From positions 1 through 64,000 of the forward strand of contig CAYGKM010000005.1 of assembly GCA_964350695.1 (NCBI GenBank): a DNA stretch of 64,000 nt. Reading direction: 5' to 3'. Under the pieces are notes generated by a model. The model did not search any database, was not told where the DNA came from, and was given only the letters and a program-made list of their open reading frames with translations. Positions 1 to 7,837 of this stretch are shown here, piece by piece (positions within the stretch are counted from its first letter, which is position 1; each line of letters opens with the position of its first letter). This stretch comes from TMED27 sp964350695. Its GTDB lineage: Bacteria > Pseudomonadota > Alphaproteobacteria > Micavibrionales > Micavibrionaceae. Both the position numbers and the translations under genes were made by a program.

Positions 1-1455
1 AAACCCATTACCGAAGACACGTACGGGGTGATGATTTATCAGGAGCAGGTGATGCAGGCCGCGCAGGTTTTGGCGGGCTATACGCTTGGCGGTGCGGATT
101 TGCTTCGCCGCGCTATGGGTAAGAAAATTCAGGCCGAGATGGATGCGCAGCGCGAGATGTTCGTGAAGGGCGCGAATGATAATAATCAAATTCCCGAAAA
201 CCAAGCCAACCATATTTTCGACCAGATTGCCGCGTTTGCGGGCTATGGATTTAACAAAGCACATACGGCCGGTTATGGCCTGGTGTCGTATTGGACGGGG
301 TGGTTGAAGGCGAATTATCCGCTTGAGTTTATGGCGGCCTCTATGACGCTTGATGCGGGGAATACCGATAAGCTGTCCGTATTCAAGCAGGAGCTTGATC
401 GCATGGGCGTTGAGTTGATGTTGCCGGATATCAACAAATCCGCCGTGGATTTTGTGGTCGAGGGCGAGGGCATTCGTTATGCGCTGTGTGCGCTGAAAGG
501 GGTTGGCGGCGCGGCGATGCATAATTTGGTCGCGGAGCGTGAAGCAAACGGCCCTTATAACAGCATCGAAGATTACGCCTCGCGGCTTGATTATAAATCC
601 ATGAATAAGCGCCAGCTTGAAGGATTGGCGGCGGCGGGCGGCTTTGATTCCTTGAACCCAAACCGCGCGCAGGTTTTTGAAGGGGCGGAGATTATTTTGC
701 GCCATGCACAAAGCCTTGCAGATGAAAAAGAAAGCGGACAGGTTTCGCTGTTTGGCGGGCCGGATGCGGGCGAAGGGCTTGGCATGCCTGATCTGCCGAG
801 TGTGCAGGTTTGGGACCAGCTTGAGACCTTGGCGCGCGAGTTCAAGGCGGTGGGCTTTTATATTTCGGCGCACCCATTAGATAGCCGCGAACAGCAATTT
901 GCGAATTTAGGGATATCGAGCGTTGTGGATGTGGAGGCGGCGCTTCAGCATGTGCAGGCGAAGAAATTCCATATGGCGGGCGTGCTGCTCAAGAAACAAG
1001 AGAAGATGTCGCAAAAGGGCAGTAAATACGCGTTTTTGCAGCTTTCCGATCCGACGGGGATTTTCGAAGTAATGATGTTTTCTGAGATGCTGGCGCAAAG
1101 CCGCGATTATTTAATTGCCGGGAATGCGCTGCTGATATCCGTTGAGGCGGAAAGTAAGGAAGACCAAATCCGTTATACCTGCACGGGGGTAAAACCGCTT
1201 GATAGCGCGCTCGAGAGTAAAATCCGCGAGATCCATATACACATGGACAGGGCCGAGCCGGCGGCGGAGATTAAGAAGTTTCTCGATATTGAAAAAGATG
1301 AAAGCGGGCAGGGCGCGGCCGTCATTAATCTGCATATTCAGGTTGATGATCGCAGGATTGCCCATGTGCAATTGCCCGGTCGGTGGGCCTTGAGTTCGCA
1401 GGCGCGGAACATCATTCGGGTGCAGGGCGGTGTGCAGGAAATTAGCGAAGGCTGA
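1..1455 (+). CDS. dnaE: DNA polymerase III alpha subunit, C-terminal part (runs off window start)
   Basis: Replicative polymerase catalytic subunit; only the last ~484 residues are present, against ~1150 for the full protein. The frame is open from base 1, so the gene begins outside the window. Visible family signatures are ITEDTYGVMIYQEQVM at the very start, LLRRAMGKK, then GYGFNKAHTAGYGLVSYWTG, followed by a helix-hairpin-helix-like stretch. An OB-fold domain follows (AGVLLKKQEKMSQKGSKYAF). The C-terminal region with RIAHVQLPGRWAL matches the tau-binding end of alphaproteobacterial DnaE. It ends normally with TGA and is followed by an AT-rich gene-poor stretch before rpsB, the usual alphaproteobacterial neighbour. 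Identification is secure; function is known from the family. Confidence 0.97.
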   Translation, partial: KPITEDTYGVMIYQEQVMQAAQVLAGYTLGGADLLRRAMGKKIQAEMDAQREMFVKGANDNNQIPENQANHIFDQIAAFAGYGFNKAHTAGYGLVSYWTGWLKANYPLEFMAASMTLDAGNTDKLSVFKQELDRMGVELMLPDINKSAVDFVVEGEGIRYALCALKGVGGAAMHNLVAEREANGPYNSIEDYASRLDYKSMNKRQLEGLAAAGGFDSLNPNRAQVFEGAEIILRHAQSLADEKESGQVSLFGGPDAGEGLGMPDLPSVQVWDQLETLAREFKAVGFYISAHPLDSREQQFANLGISSVVDVEAALQHVQAKKFHMAGVLLKKQEKMSQKGSKYAFLQLSDPTGIFEVMMFSEMLAQSRDYLIAGNALLISVEAESKEDQIRYTCTGVKPLDSALESKIREIHIHMDRAEPAAEIKKFLDIEKDESGQGAAVINLHIQVDDRRIAHVQLPGRWALSSQARNIIRVQGGVQEISEG

Positions 1456-1600
1456 TTAAAATTTTGCAATAAAAATATTTTTTCAAAATTAAAAATAAAT
1501 ATATTTTTGCTACGCGACTCGGCGTATATTTCAGGTGTTGTCAGGTGCTCTTGGCAATCGCCGTCACCGCTTAAGGTGGCATCATAGGAGATTAAGTTCC

Positions 1601-1648
1601 ATGGCTACAAAACCTGGTTCTAAAGGCAAACCAACCCCTAAAAAATAG
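1601..1648 (+). CDS. Possible 15-residue basic peptide or sRNA-internal ORF
   Basis: A tiny ORF (MATKPGSKGKPTPKK) with ATG at 1601 and an AGGAG ribosome site at 1586-1590, spacing 10. It lies in the 475-base interval between dnaE and rpsB, after an AT-rich stretch (1460-1515) that could hold a promoter and a direct repeat TCAGGTG at 1531 and 1541. It ends inside a hairpin with a T-run and is followed by a second strong terminator, so it looks like a separate short transcript of about 150-180 nt. I do not recognise the peptide. It may be a real small protein, a leader peptide or a chance ORF in a small RNA. The rest of the interval to 1930 holds the rpsB promoter and leader. Confidence 0.35.
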   Translation: MATKPGSKGKPTPKK

Positions 1649-1658
1649 TGGTTTTTTT
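1628..1658 (+). terminator. Candidate terminator overlapping the 15-codon ORF stop
   Basis: AAACCA (1628-1633) pairs with TGGTTT (1649-1654), followed by more T residues. The stem is short with a 15-nt loop, so it is weaker than the next hairpin. Confidence 0.4.
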
Positions 1659-1672
1659 GTATGATCTTTAGC

Positions 1673-1705
1673 AAAAACGCGGCGCCTCACGGTTCCGCGT
1701 TTTTT
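1673..1705 (+). terminator. Rho-independent terminator before rpsB
   Basis: AAAAACGCGG (1673-1682) pairs with CCGCGTTTTT (1695-1704); the loop holds CGCCTCACGGTT. A GC-rich core flanked by an A-run and a T-run is typical of an intrinsic terminator and insulates rpsB from upstream transcription. Confidence 0.8.
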
Positions 1706-1744
1706 GTTGGCCTGAATTCGGCGTTGGTTTTTGTGAAAAAACCC

Positions 1745-1773
1745 TTGCAAGGCCATAAAAACTCACCTATAAA
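1745..1773 (+). promoter_or_regulatory. rpsB-tsf promoter (TTGCAA-N17-TATAAA)
   Basis: TTGCAA at 1745-1750 and TATAAA at 1768-1773 are separated by exactly 17 bases and lie just after the terminator. The predicted start near 1780 leaves a ~150-nt leader before rpsB. Inferred from similarity to sigma-70-type promoters. Confidence 0.7.
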
Positions 1774-1806
1774 CCCCATCAATGCTCAATGTTGAGTAAA
1801 TTCACA

Positions 1807-1906
1807 TGCAGGTTCCTTAACCAGTGTTTCGTGAGAAACCAAGGCCTGCAGAGGACCCAATAACGGGAAATAACTGGAGTGCGATACAAAGCGACCCTTT
1901 GTTCGC
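1807..1906 (+). promoter_or_regulatory. Structured rpsB leader RNA, probable S2 autoregulatory element
   Basis: Two hairpins can be drawn. The first pairs TGCAGG (1807-1812) with CCTGCA (1845-1850), CCTT (1815-1818) with AAGG (1841-1844), and GTTTC (1826-1830) with GAAAC (1835-1839), closed by a GTGA (GNRA) tetraloop. The second pairs GCGA (1881-1884) with TCGC (1903-1906) and ACAAAG (1886-1891) with CTTTGT (1897-1902), with one bulged base. E. coli rpsB is autoregulated by S2 through its leader; a similar role here is inference. Confidence 0.6.
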
Positions 1907-1930
1907 CTTAAAACGAAAAGGACTATTATC

Positions 1931-2887
1931 ATGGCTATGCCCGAATTTACAATGCGTAACTTGCTCGAAGCGGGCGTTCACTTTGGTCACCACACACGTC
2001 GTTGGAATCCGAAAATGCGCGAATACATCTTTGGTGTTCGTAACGGTGTTCACATTATCGATCTTCAACAGACAACTCCTATGCTTAATGAAGCGCTGAA
2101 AGCTATGCGTGATATCGTTGCAAAAGGCGGTCGCGTTTTGTTCGTTGGAACAAAGCGTCAGGCCTCTGATAAGGTTGCTGAAACAGCTAAGCGTTGTGGT
2201 CAGTACTACGTTAATCACCGTTGGCTGGGCGGGATGATGACGAACTGGAACACCATCACAAAATCTATCGCGCGTTTGCGCGAGCTTGATACGCTTCTTA
2301 CGTCTGATGAGCAAAAAGCGCTTCGTACGAAAAAAGAGCTTTTGATGCTTTCTCGCGAGCGCGACAAGCTTGAGCTTTCAATTGGCGGTATCAAAGATAT
2401 GAGCGGTCAGCCTGATGCAATTTTCGTGATTGATACAATCAAAGAAGATATCGCGATTAAAGAAGCCAACAAGCTCGGCATTCCTGTTTTTGCTGTTGTC
2501 GATACAAACGCGGACCCTGACGGCGTTGATTACATTATCCCCGGTAATGATGATGCTTTGCGCGCGATTGAAGCGTATTGCGATCTTTTCGGTGAAGCGG
2601 TTCTTGATGGGCTTCAGGCTGAAATGGCGGCTGGTCCTAAAGATCCGGGCGAAGCGGTTGATGTGAAGGTTAAGCTTCCGCCTAAAGTGCAAAAAGAAGA
2701 AAAAGAAACACTAACGCCCGGTGAAAAAGCCAAGCTTGATGCAGAAAAAACCAAGCCTAAAAAGGCGGCGGCGAAAAAGACAGATGATAAGCCTGCTGAA
2801 GATGCTAAAGCGGAAGAAAAATCTGAAGAGCCTGCAAATGCAGATGATTCAGATGATGCAAAAGCAAAAAAAGCCGCCAGCGCGTAA
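1931..2887 (+). CDS. rpsB: 30S ribosomal protein S2
   Basis: Small-subunit ribosomal protein, 318 residues. The N-terminus MAMPEFTMRNLLEAGVHFGH and the motifs RWNPKMREYIFG, LGGMMTNW and DTNADPDGVDYIIPGNDDA are diagnostic. The core ends near residue 245; the last ~70 residues are a low-complexity Lys/Ala/Glu/Asp tail (KPKKAAAKK, AEEKSEEPANADDSDDAK). This makes the protein longer than E. coli S2 (241), and extended charged tails occur in some alphaproteobacterial S2 proteins. The start is fixed by AAAAGGA about 10 bases upstream and by family alignment. It is followed 30 bases later by tsf in the usual rpsB-tsf operon, and its own leader RNA probably provides feedback control. Confidence 0.97.
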   Translation: MAMPEFTMRNLLEAGVHFGHHTRRWNPKMREYIFGVRNGVHIIDLQQTTPMLNEALKAMRDIVAKGGRVLFVGTKRQASDKVAETAKRCGQYYVNHRWLGGMMTNWNTITKSIARLRELDTLLTSDEQKALRTKKELLMLSRERDKLELSIGGIKDMSGQPDAIFVIDTIKEDIAIKEANKLGIPVFAVVDTNADPDGVDYIIPGNDDALRAIEAYCDLFGEAVLDGLQAEMAAGPKDPGEAVDVKVKLPPKVQKEEKETLTPGEKAKLDAEKTKPKKAAAKKTDDKPAEDAKAEEKSEEPANADDSDDAKAKKAASA

Positions 2888-2917
2888 ATTATACTCACGA
2901 AAAAAAGGAAAATTAAT

Positions 2918-3835
2918 ATGTCTGAGATTACAGCAACAAAAGTAAAAGAACTTCGTGAGAAAACCGGTGCCGGTATGATGGATGCGAAAAAAGCATTGGT
3001 CGAGAATGGCGGCGATATGGATGCGGCCGTTGACTGGCTTCGTACTAAAGGTCTTGCAAAGGCAGCTAAAAAATCCGGTCGCACAGCGGCGGAAGGTTTG
3101 GTTGCGGTTGTGACTAAAGGTAATAAAGGCGCAGTTGTCGAGCTTAACTCCGAAACCGATTTCGTCAGCCGTAATGAAGAGTTCCAGGGTTTTGTTAAGA
3201 AAGTTGCTGAGACTGCTTTGGGTGCAAATGACCTTGCGGAATTGGCTGCGACGGATCTTGGTGGTAAGCCTGTGTCTGAAAACCTTACGGATCTTATCGC
3301 GAAAATCGGTGAGAACATGACGCTTCGTCGCTTGGAGACTCTTGAAGTGTCTAAAGGCGCAGTTGTGGCCTATGTTCATGGCGCTTTGGCAGACGGTCTT
3401 GGTAAGATTGGTGTGCTTGTGGGCCTTGAGTCCGATGCTCCTGCGGATGCGCTTCAAGGTGTTGGCAAGCAGATCGCGATGCATGTCGCGGCGGCAAACC
3501 CGCAATTCCTTGATCATAACTCTGTTGACCCTGCCGTGGCAGAGCGCGAGAGAAATGTTTTGATTGAGCAAGCGAAAGCAGAAGGCAAGCCTCAGGAAAT
3601 CGCAGAGAAAATGGTTGAAGGCCGCATGAGCAAATTCTTTAAAGAGATTTGCCTGGTCGACCAGATTTTCGTGATTGACGGTGAAACAAAGATTTCTGAT
3701 GTTGTCGCGAACGCGGCGAAAGATGCGGGCTCTCCGATCAAACTTACCGGATTTATCCGTGTTCAGCTTGGTGAAGGCATTGAAAAAGAAGAAGAAGATT
3801 TTGCGGCGGAAGTGAATAAAGTCGCTAACGGCTAA
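2918..3835 (+). CDS. tsf: Elongation factor Ts
   Basis: Guanine-nucleotide exchange factor that recycles EF-Tu, 305 residues. The N-terminal UBA-like domain reads MSEITATKVKELREKTGAGM, with MDAKKALVENGGDMD and WLRTKG. The core has the conserved SETDFVSRNEEF. The later VAAANPQFLD and VEGRMSKFFKEICLVDQ segments match the dimerisation and C-terminal modules. The ribosome site is AAAAAGGAAAA just upstream. It is cotranscribed with rpsB. The sequence runs into an assembly gap six bases after the stop, so any terminator lies in or beyond the gap. Confidence 0.97.
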   Translation: MSEITATKVKELREKTGAGMMDAKKALVENGGDMDAAVDWLRTKGLAKAAKKSGRTAAEGLVAVVTKGNKGAVVELNSETDFVSRNEEFQGFVKKVAETALGANDLAELAATDLGGKPVSENLTDLIAKIGENMTLRRLETLEVSKGAVVAYVHGALADGLGKIGVLVGLESDAPADALQGVGKQIAMHVAAANPQFLDHNSVDPAVAERERNVLIEQAKAEGKPQEIAEKMVEGRMSKFFKEICLVDQIFVIDGETKISDVVANAAKDAGSPIKLTGFIRVQLGEGIEKEEEDFAAEVNKVANG

Positions 3836-3841
3836 TTTCTT

Positions 3842-3941
3842 NNNNNNNNNNNNNNNNNNNNNNNNNNNNNNNNNNNNNNNNNNNNNNNNNNNNNNNNNNN
3901 NNNNNNNNNNNNNNNNNNNNNNNNNNNNNNNNNNNNNNNNN
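3842..3941. other. Assembly gap of 100 N
   Basis: Exactly 100 N residues between tsf and pyrH, which is a conventional placeholder length. The bases on either side do not repeat each other, so unlike the later gap there is no sign that the flanks overlap. Confidence 0.98.
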
Positions 3942-3982
3942 GGCTGTCTTTATATTAGCGATAGTTTTAAGAGGACACGCCC

Positions 3983-4726
3983 ATGAACGCTGCCGCCGCA
4001 GAAAATATTGCCAAGATGAAAAACTATAAGCGCATCATGCTCAAGATGTCGGGTGAGGTGCTTATGGGGGAGCGCGATTACGGGCTTTGCCCTGATACGG
4101 TTGCGCGGGTTGCGGAAGATATCAAGCAAGTTGTCGATACGGGCGTTGAGGTCTGCGTTGTTGTGGGGGCGGGGAATATTTTCCGCGGCGTTGCAGGCGC
4201 GGCCAACGGTATGGACCGCACGACGGCAGATTATATGGGGATGCTTGGGATTGTGATTAATGCGCTTGCGTTGCAAAGCGCGCTTGAGCATATCGACATA
4301 CAAACACGCGTGCAGTCAGGCATTCGGATGGATTCTGTTTGTGAGCCGTATATTCGCCGCAAAGCCATTCGTCATATGGAGAAGGGGCGCGTTGTAATTT
4401 TCGCCGCCGGAACGGGCAATCCTTATTTCACGAGCGATACGGCAGGGGCGCTGCGTGCCAGCGAGATGAATTGTGACGCGATCTTTAAGGGGACGAAAGT
4501 TAACGGGGTATATACCGCCGATCCTATGAAAGACCCGAGCGCAGAGCGTTACGAGCATATTACCTTTATGGATGTATTGACCAAAGATTTGAAAGTTATG
4601 GACGCTACCGCGATTTCTCTTGCGCGGGAGAATGATATACCGATTGTTGTTTTCTCCGTGAAAGACAAGGGCAATTTTGCTAAGGTCGTTGCATCCAAAG
4701 GTGAATTCACCATTGTTTCAAATTAA
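3983..4726 (+). CDS. pyrH: Uridylate (UMP) kinase
   Basis: Phosphorylates UMP to UDP in cytosolic pyrimidine synthesis; 247 residues, a normal length. The amino-acid-kinase fold shows in YKRIMLKMSGEVLMG, VVVGAGNIFRG, DYMGMLGIVINALALQSALE, GTGNPYFTSDTAGALRA and KVNGVYTADPMKDPSAERY. The chosen ATG has AAGAGG about 10 bases upstream; an internal ATG at 4016 would also leave an intact domain. It is followed 24 bases later by frr, the usual alphaproteobacterial order. The first bases of its promoter region may lie in the N gap. Confidence 0.97.
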   Translation: MNAAAAENIAKMKNYKRIMLKMSGEVLMGERDYGLCPDTVARVAEDIKQVVDTGVEVCVVVGAGNIFRGVAGAANGMDRTTADYMGMLGIVINALALQSALEHIDIQTRVQSGIRMDSVCEPYIRRKAIRHMEKGRVVIFAAGTGNPYFTSDTAGALRASEMNCDAIFKGTKVNGVYTADPMKDPSAERYEHITFMDVLTKDLKVMDATAISLARENDIPIVVFSVKDKGNFAKVVASKGEFTIVSN

Positions 4727-4750
4727 ATAAATAAGAATAAGGAATGTCCT

Positions 4751-5293
4751 ATGCCCTATGATAAAGCCGATATAAAACGCCGTATGGACGGCGCGCTTGA
4801 GAATATGAAGAAGGAGCTTAACGGTTTAAGAACCGGGCGGGCTTCTTCAAGTCTCTTGGACCCTGTTATGGTTGATGTTTACGGATCGAAGATGCCGCTT
4901 AATCAGGTGGGGAGCGTGAACGTGCCGGAGCCGCGCATGCTGTCCGTTCAGGTTTGGGATGCGGGGAATGTGAAAGCGGTTGAAAAGGCCATTCGTGATT
5001 CAGGGTTGGGGCTTAACCCGATGCCCGAAGGGGCGAATATTCGCATTCCGCTTCCTGATTTGAACGAGGAACGCCGCACCGAGCTTGTGAAAGTTGCGGG
5101 TAAATATGCGGAAGCTACGCGCGTTTCTATACGTAATGTTCGCAAAGACGGCATGGATGATATTAAGGCCGATGGTTTTCCGGAAGATGAAGAAAAACGC
5201 CTTCAGGATGAGGTTCAAAAACTGACCGATGATGCAACCAAAGCGGTTGATGAGTTGTTAGCGGACAAAGAAAAAGACATTATGACGGTTTAG
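4751..5293 (+). CDS. frr: Ribosome recycling factor
   Basis: Splits post-termination ribosomes together with EF-G; 180 residues, close to the usual 185. Recognisable by RMDGALENMKKELNGLRTGR near residues 11-30, LNQVGSVNVPEPRMLSVQVWD, SGLGLNPMPEGANIRIPLP, LNEERRTELVKVAGKYAE and RNVRKDGMDD. It lies 24 bases after pyrH and 16 bases before uppS, consistent with one operon. Confidence 0.97.
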   Translation: MPYDKADIKRRMDGALENMKKELNGLRTGRASSSLLDPVMVDVYGSKMPLNQVGSVNVPEPRMLSVQVWDAGNVKAVEKAIRDSGLGLNPMPEGANIRIPLPDLNEERRTELVKVAGKYAEATRVSIRNVRKDGMDDIKADGFPEDEEKRLQDEVQKLTDDATKAVDELLADKEKDIMTV

Positions 5294-5309
5294 GTTTGGC
5301 TTTAACTTT

Positions 5310-6041
5310 ATGGCGCAAAGCACTGAAAATAAAAGATTAAAGCACGTTGCTGTTATCATGGATGGTAACGGACGATGGGCAAAGTCGCGCGGCCTTCCCC
5401 GTACGGCGGGGCACAAGCAAGGCGCGGAAGCGGCGCGGCGCGTTGTTAAAGATGCGGCTGAGCTTGGCGTCGAATATATTACGCTTTTCGGGTTTTCATC
5501 GGAAAACTGGAACCGCCCTGCGGATGAAATCAAGGATTTGATGAAGTTACTGCGTTATTACTTGCGCAGTGAAACGGCGGAGTTTCACAAGAACGGGGCG
5601 CGTTTGCGGGTGATTGGTGATCGAAGCGCTTTTGATGCGGATATTGTGAAGCTGATCGAGAATGCGGAAAAACTGACCGAGGATAATAAAGATATCAATG
5701 TTATTATCGCCCTGAATTACGGCGGGCGGAATGATATTTTGCAGGCGGCGCTGCGTCTTCATAATGCGCATTTGAATGAAAAGCTGGAGATGGAGACCGT
5801 TGCCGCGCAGTTCCCCGGGTTTTTGCTGACGCAAGGTGTGCCTGATCCTGATTTATTGATCCGCACGAGCGGTGAAATGCGCATCAGTAACTTTTTGCTG
5901 TGGCAGTGCGCATATACCGAATTCGTTTTCACGGATACGCTTTGGCCTGATTTTAGTAAAGAAGATCTTCAGTCGGCGATTGAGGTTTATAATAACCGTG
6001 ATCGCCGTTTCGGCGCGATTGCCAAATCCGAAGGATCGTAA
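5310..6041 (+). CDS. uppS: Undecaprenyl (di-trans,poly-cis) diphosphate synthase
   Basis: Cis-prenyltransferase that builds the C55 lipid carrier for peptidoglycan and O-antigen from FPP and IPP; 243 residues. Key motifs are HVAVIMDGNGRWAKSRGLPR (diphosphate-binding Asp in MDGNGRWA), GHKQGAEAARRVV, ITLFGFSSENWNRP, INVIIALNYGGRNDIL and the C-terminal DPDLLIRTSGEMRISNFLLW. It is cytosolic and membrane-associated in the family. It sits between frr and cdsA as in most alphaproteobacteria, and its TAA is one base before the cdsA start. Confidence 0.97.
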   Translation: MAQSTENKRLKHVAVIMDGNGRWAKSRGLPRTAGHKQGAEAARRVVKDAAELGVEYITLFGFSSENWNRPADEIKDLMKLLRYYLRSETAEFHKNGARLRVIGDRSAFDADIVKLIENAEKLTEDNKDINVIIALNYGGRNDILQAALRLHNAHLNEKLEMETVAAQFPGFLLTQGVPDPDLLIRTSGEMRISNFLLWQCAYTEFVFTDTLWPDFSKEDLQSAIEVYNNRDRRFGAIAKSEGS

Positions 6042-6042
6042 C

Positions 6043-6729
6043 GTGCCCCGCATAAATCTTAAGCAACTTCAAACCCGTACAGCTTCGGCGCTTGTTCTGG
6101 GGAGCATTACGCTGCTCATTATCTGGTTCGGCGGCATGCCGTTTGCGGGGTTTGTGCTTTTGGGGGCGTGCATTACATTTTATGAGTGGCGCGGTTTGGC
6201 CTCGAAAATGCCCGAGCCTTTGTTGATGAGCATTGTTGGCTTGGTGTATGTGATTATCGCGGGCGCGGCGTTTTACCTGCTGCGGGTTGAGTTTTCTTTT
6301 GCGCTGACGATGTTTTTTATGGTGCTTGTGTGGTCGAGCGATATTGGTGCGTATTTCGCGGGGAAATTTATAGGCGGACCTAAAATGGCGGAGAGTATAA
6401 GCCCGAATAAAACATGGGCGGGGTTTGGCGGCGCGACGATTGCACCCGGTGTGCTATGTGTTTTGGGGGCATGGCTGTTTGCGTTTGGCGCGAATTTGGA
6501 GTGGTCTACTCAAGGGCTTGTTCTCGGGGCGTTTATTGTCGGGGTTTTGGTAGGCGTTATCGGGCAGGGCGGCGATTTGCTGATTTCGATGCTTAAGCGA
6601 AAAGCGGGCGTTAAAGATACGGGCAGCCTTATTCCCGGCCATGGCGGTTTGCTTGACCGCATTGATTCGATGCTTCCGAACACGGCGTTTTTCTTGCTGG
6701 TGGCGTTTGCGGTGAAGTATGCAGTTTAA
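6043..6729 (+). CDS. cdsA: Phosphatidate cytidylyltransferase (CDP-diglyceride synthase)
   Basis: Makes CDP-diacylglycerol from phosphatidic acid and CTP in the inner membrane. With the GTG start at 6043 the protein has 228 residues and several hydrophobic helices. The family signature occupies the C-terminus: SMLKRKAGVKDTGSLIPGHG followed by GLLDRID, preceded by SPNKTWAGFGG. The frame is open 171 bases further upstream inside uppS, but GTG 6043 has GAAGGA at 6031-6035 with good spacing and follows the uppS stop directly, so the extension is rejected. It is slightly short for the family. Its 3' end overlaps dxr by 11 bases. Confidence 0.93.
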   Translation: MPRINLKQLQTRTASALVLGSITLLIIWFGGMPFAGFVLLGACITFYEWRGLASKMPEPLLMSIVGLVYVIIAGAAFYLLRVEFSFALTMFFMVLVWSSDIGAYFAGKFIGGPKMAESISPNKTWAGFGGATIAPGVLCVLGAWLFAFGANLEWSTQGLVLGAFIVGVLVGVIGQGGDLLISMLKRKAGVKDTGSLIPGHGGLLDRIDSMLPNTAFFLLVAFAVKYAV

Positions 6730-7822
6730 AAAGCGAATTAATATTCTGGGCGCGACGGGATCTATCGGGCAAAGCACCGTGGATATTATTCTGTCTGATC
6801 CTGATCGATATGAAGTGAACTTGATTACGGCGAACCAAAACGCCGAGAAGCTTGGCGCGCTTAAAGAAAAACTCAACGCAAAATATGCGATCTGCGCGGG
6901 TGATGACGGATTGGATGAGGCGCTGTCCGCGCCTGTTGATTTGACTGTTTGCGCGATTTCGGGGTTTGCGGGGCTGAGGCCATTAATGCAGGCGATTGAG
7001 GTTTCCGCGGCTGTGGCGATTGCGAATAAAGAGCCATTGGTGGCGGCGGGCGCGCTTGTGATTGCGGCGGCGCGCAAGGCGGGGTGTAAGATCCTGCCGA
7101 TTGATAGCGAGCATAATGCGGTGTTTCAGGTGTTTGATGAAACCCAGAAAGCCGCGATTGAGCGGATTATCCTGACCGCATCAGGCGGGCCGTTTAGGAC
7201 ATGGAGCAAAGAGCGGATTCAGGGCGCGGTGCTGGAAGAGGCGCTGAAGCATCCGAATTGGGATATGGGCGCGAAGATTACGATTGATAGCGCAACGATG
7301 ATGAATAAGGGCCTTGAAGTGATTGAGGCGCATCATCTGTTTGGCATGCCTGCGGATAAGATCGACGTTATTATCCACCCCCAATCTGTTGTGCATTCGA
7401 TGGTGGAATATGCGGATGGATCTATTCTGGCGCAGATGGGCGCGAGCGATATGCGCACGCCGATTGCCTATGCGCTTGGTTGGCCGGAGCGTATTAAGAC
7501 TCCCGGCGACAGGCTTGATTTAACTACGCTAAAGAGCCTTGAGTTCGAAGCCCCTGATCTGGATAAATTCCCGGCTTTGCGCGTTGCGTATGAGTGCTTG
7601 CGCGCCGGACAGACGGCCTGCATTGCCATGAACGCGGCCAATGAAATTGCGGTGGATGCGTTTTTAAAGAAAGAAATCTCTTTTCCTGATATCATAAAAA
7701 TTGTAAATCATGTTCTGGATGGTATTCAGGAGGCCTCGCCTAGCGGGGTTGAGGAGATTACTACTCTGGACCAGCAATATCGGGATGCGGCGCTGCGCTT
7801 CGTTCACACTCAAAGCTCTTAG
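6719..7822 (+). CDS. dxr: 1-deoxy-D-xylulose 5-phosphate reductoisomerase
   Basis: NADPH-dependent second step of the MEP isoprenoid pathway; 367 residues. The NADPH-binding loop is INILGATGSIGQSTVDII near the N-terminus. Active-site and flap regions include NKEPLVAAG, PIDSEHNAVFQ, LTASGGPFR, HPNWDMGAKITIDSATMMNK, GLEVIEAHHLFG and HPQSVVHSMVEYADGS. The start overlaps the end of cdsA, implying translational coupling. Another MEP gene, ispDF, lies at 47016-48206 in this window. Confidence 0.97.
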   Translation: MQFKKRINILGATGSIGQSTVDIILSDPDRYEVNLITANQNAEKLGALKEKLNAKYAICAGDDGLDEALSAPVDLTVCAISGFAGLRPLMQAIEVSAAVAIANKEPLVAAGALVIAAARKAGCKILPIDSEHNAVFQVFDETQKAAIERIILTASGGPFRTWSKERIQGAVLEEALKHPNWDMGAKITIDSATMMNKGLEVIEAHHLFGMPADKIDVIIHPQSVVHSMVEYADGSILAQMGASDMRTPIAYALGWPERIKTPGDRLDLTTLKSLEFEAPDLDKFPALRVAYECLRAGQTACIAMNAANEIAVDAFLKKEISFPDIIKIVNHVLDGIQEASPSGVEEITTLDQQYRDAALRFVHTQSS

Positions 7823-7837
7823 GAAGTCTTAAACCTT

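Noticed and set aside
2614..3571. Long - strand ORFs across rpsB-tsf
   Set aside because: They are shadows of the Lys/Glu/Ala-rich tail of S2 and of tsf in reverse frames.
5872..6042. N-terminal extension of cdsA inside uppS
   Set aside because: GTG 6043 has a ribosome site and directly follows the uppS stop; the extension would be a shadow of uppS.
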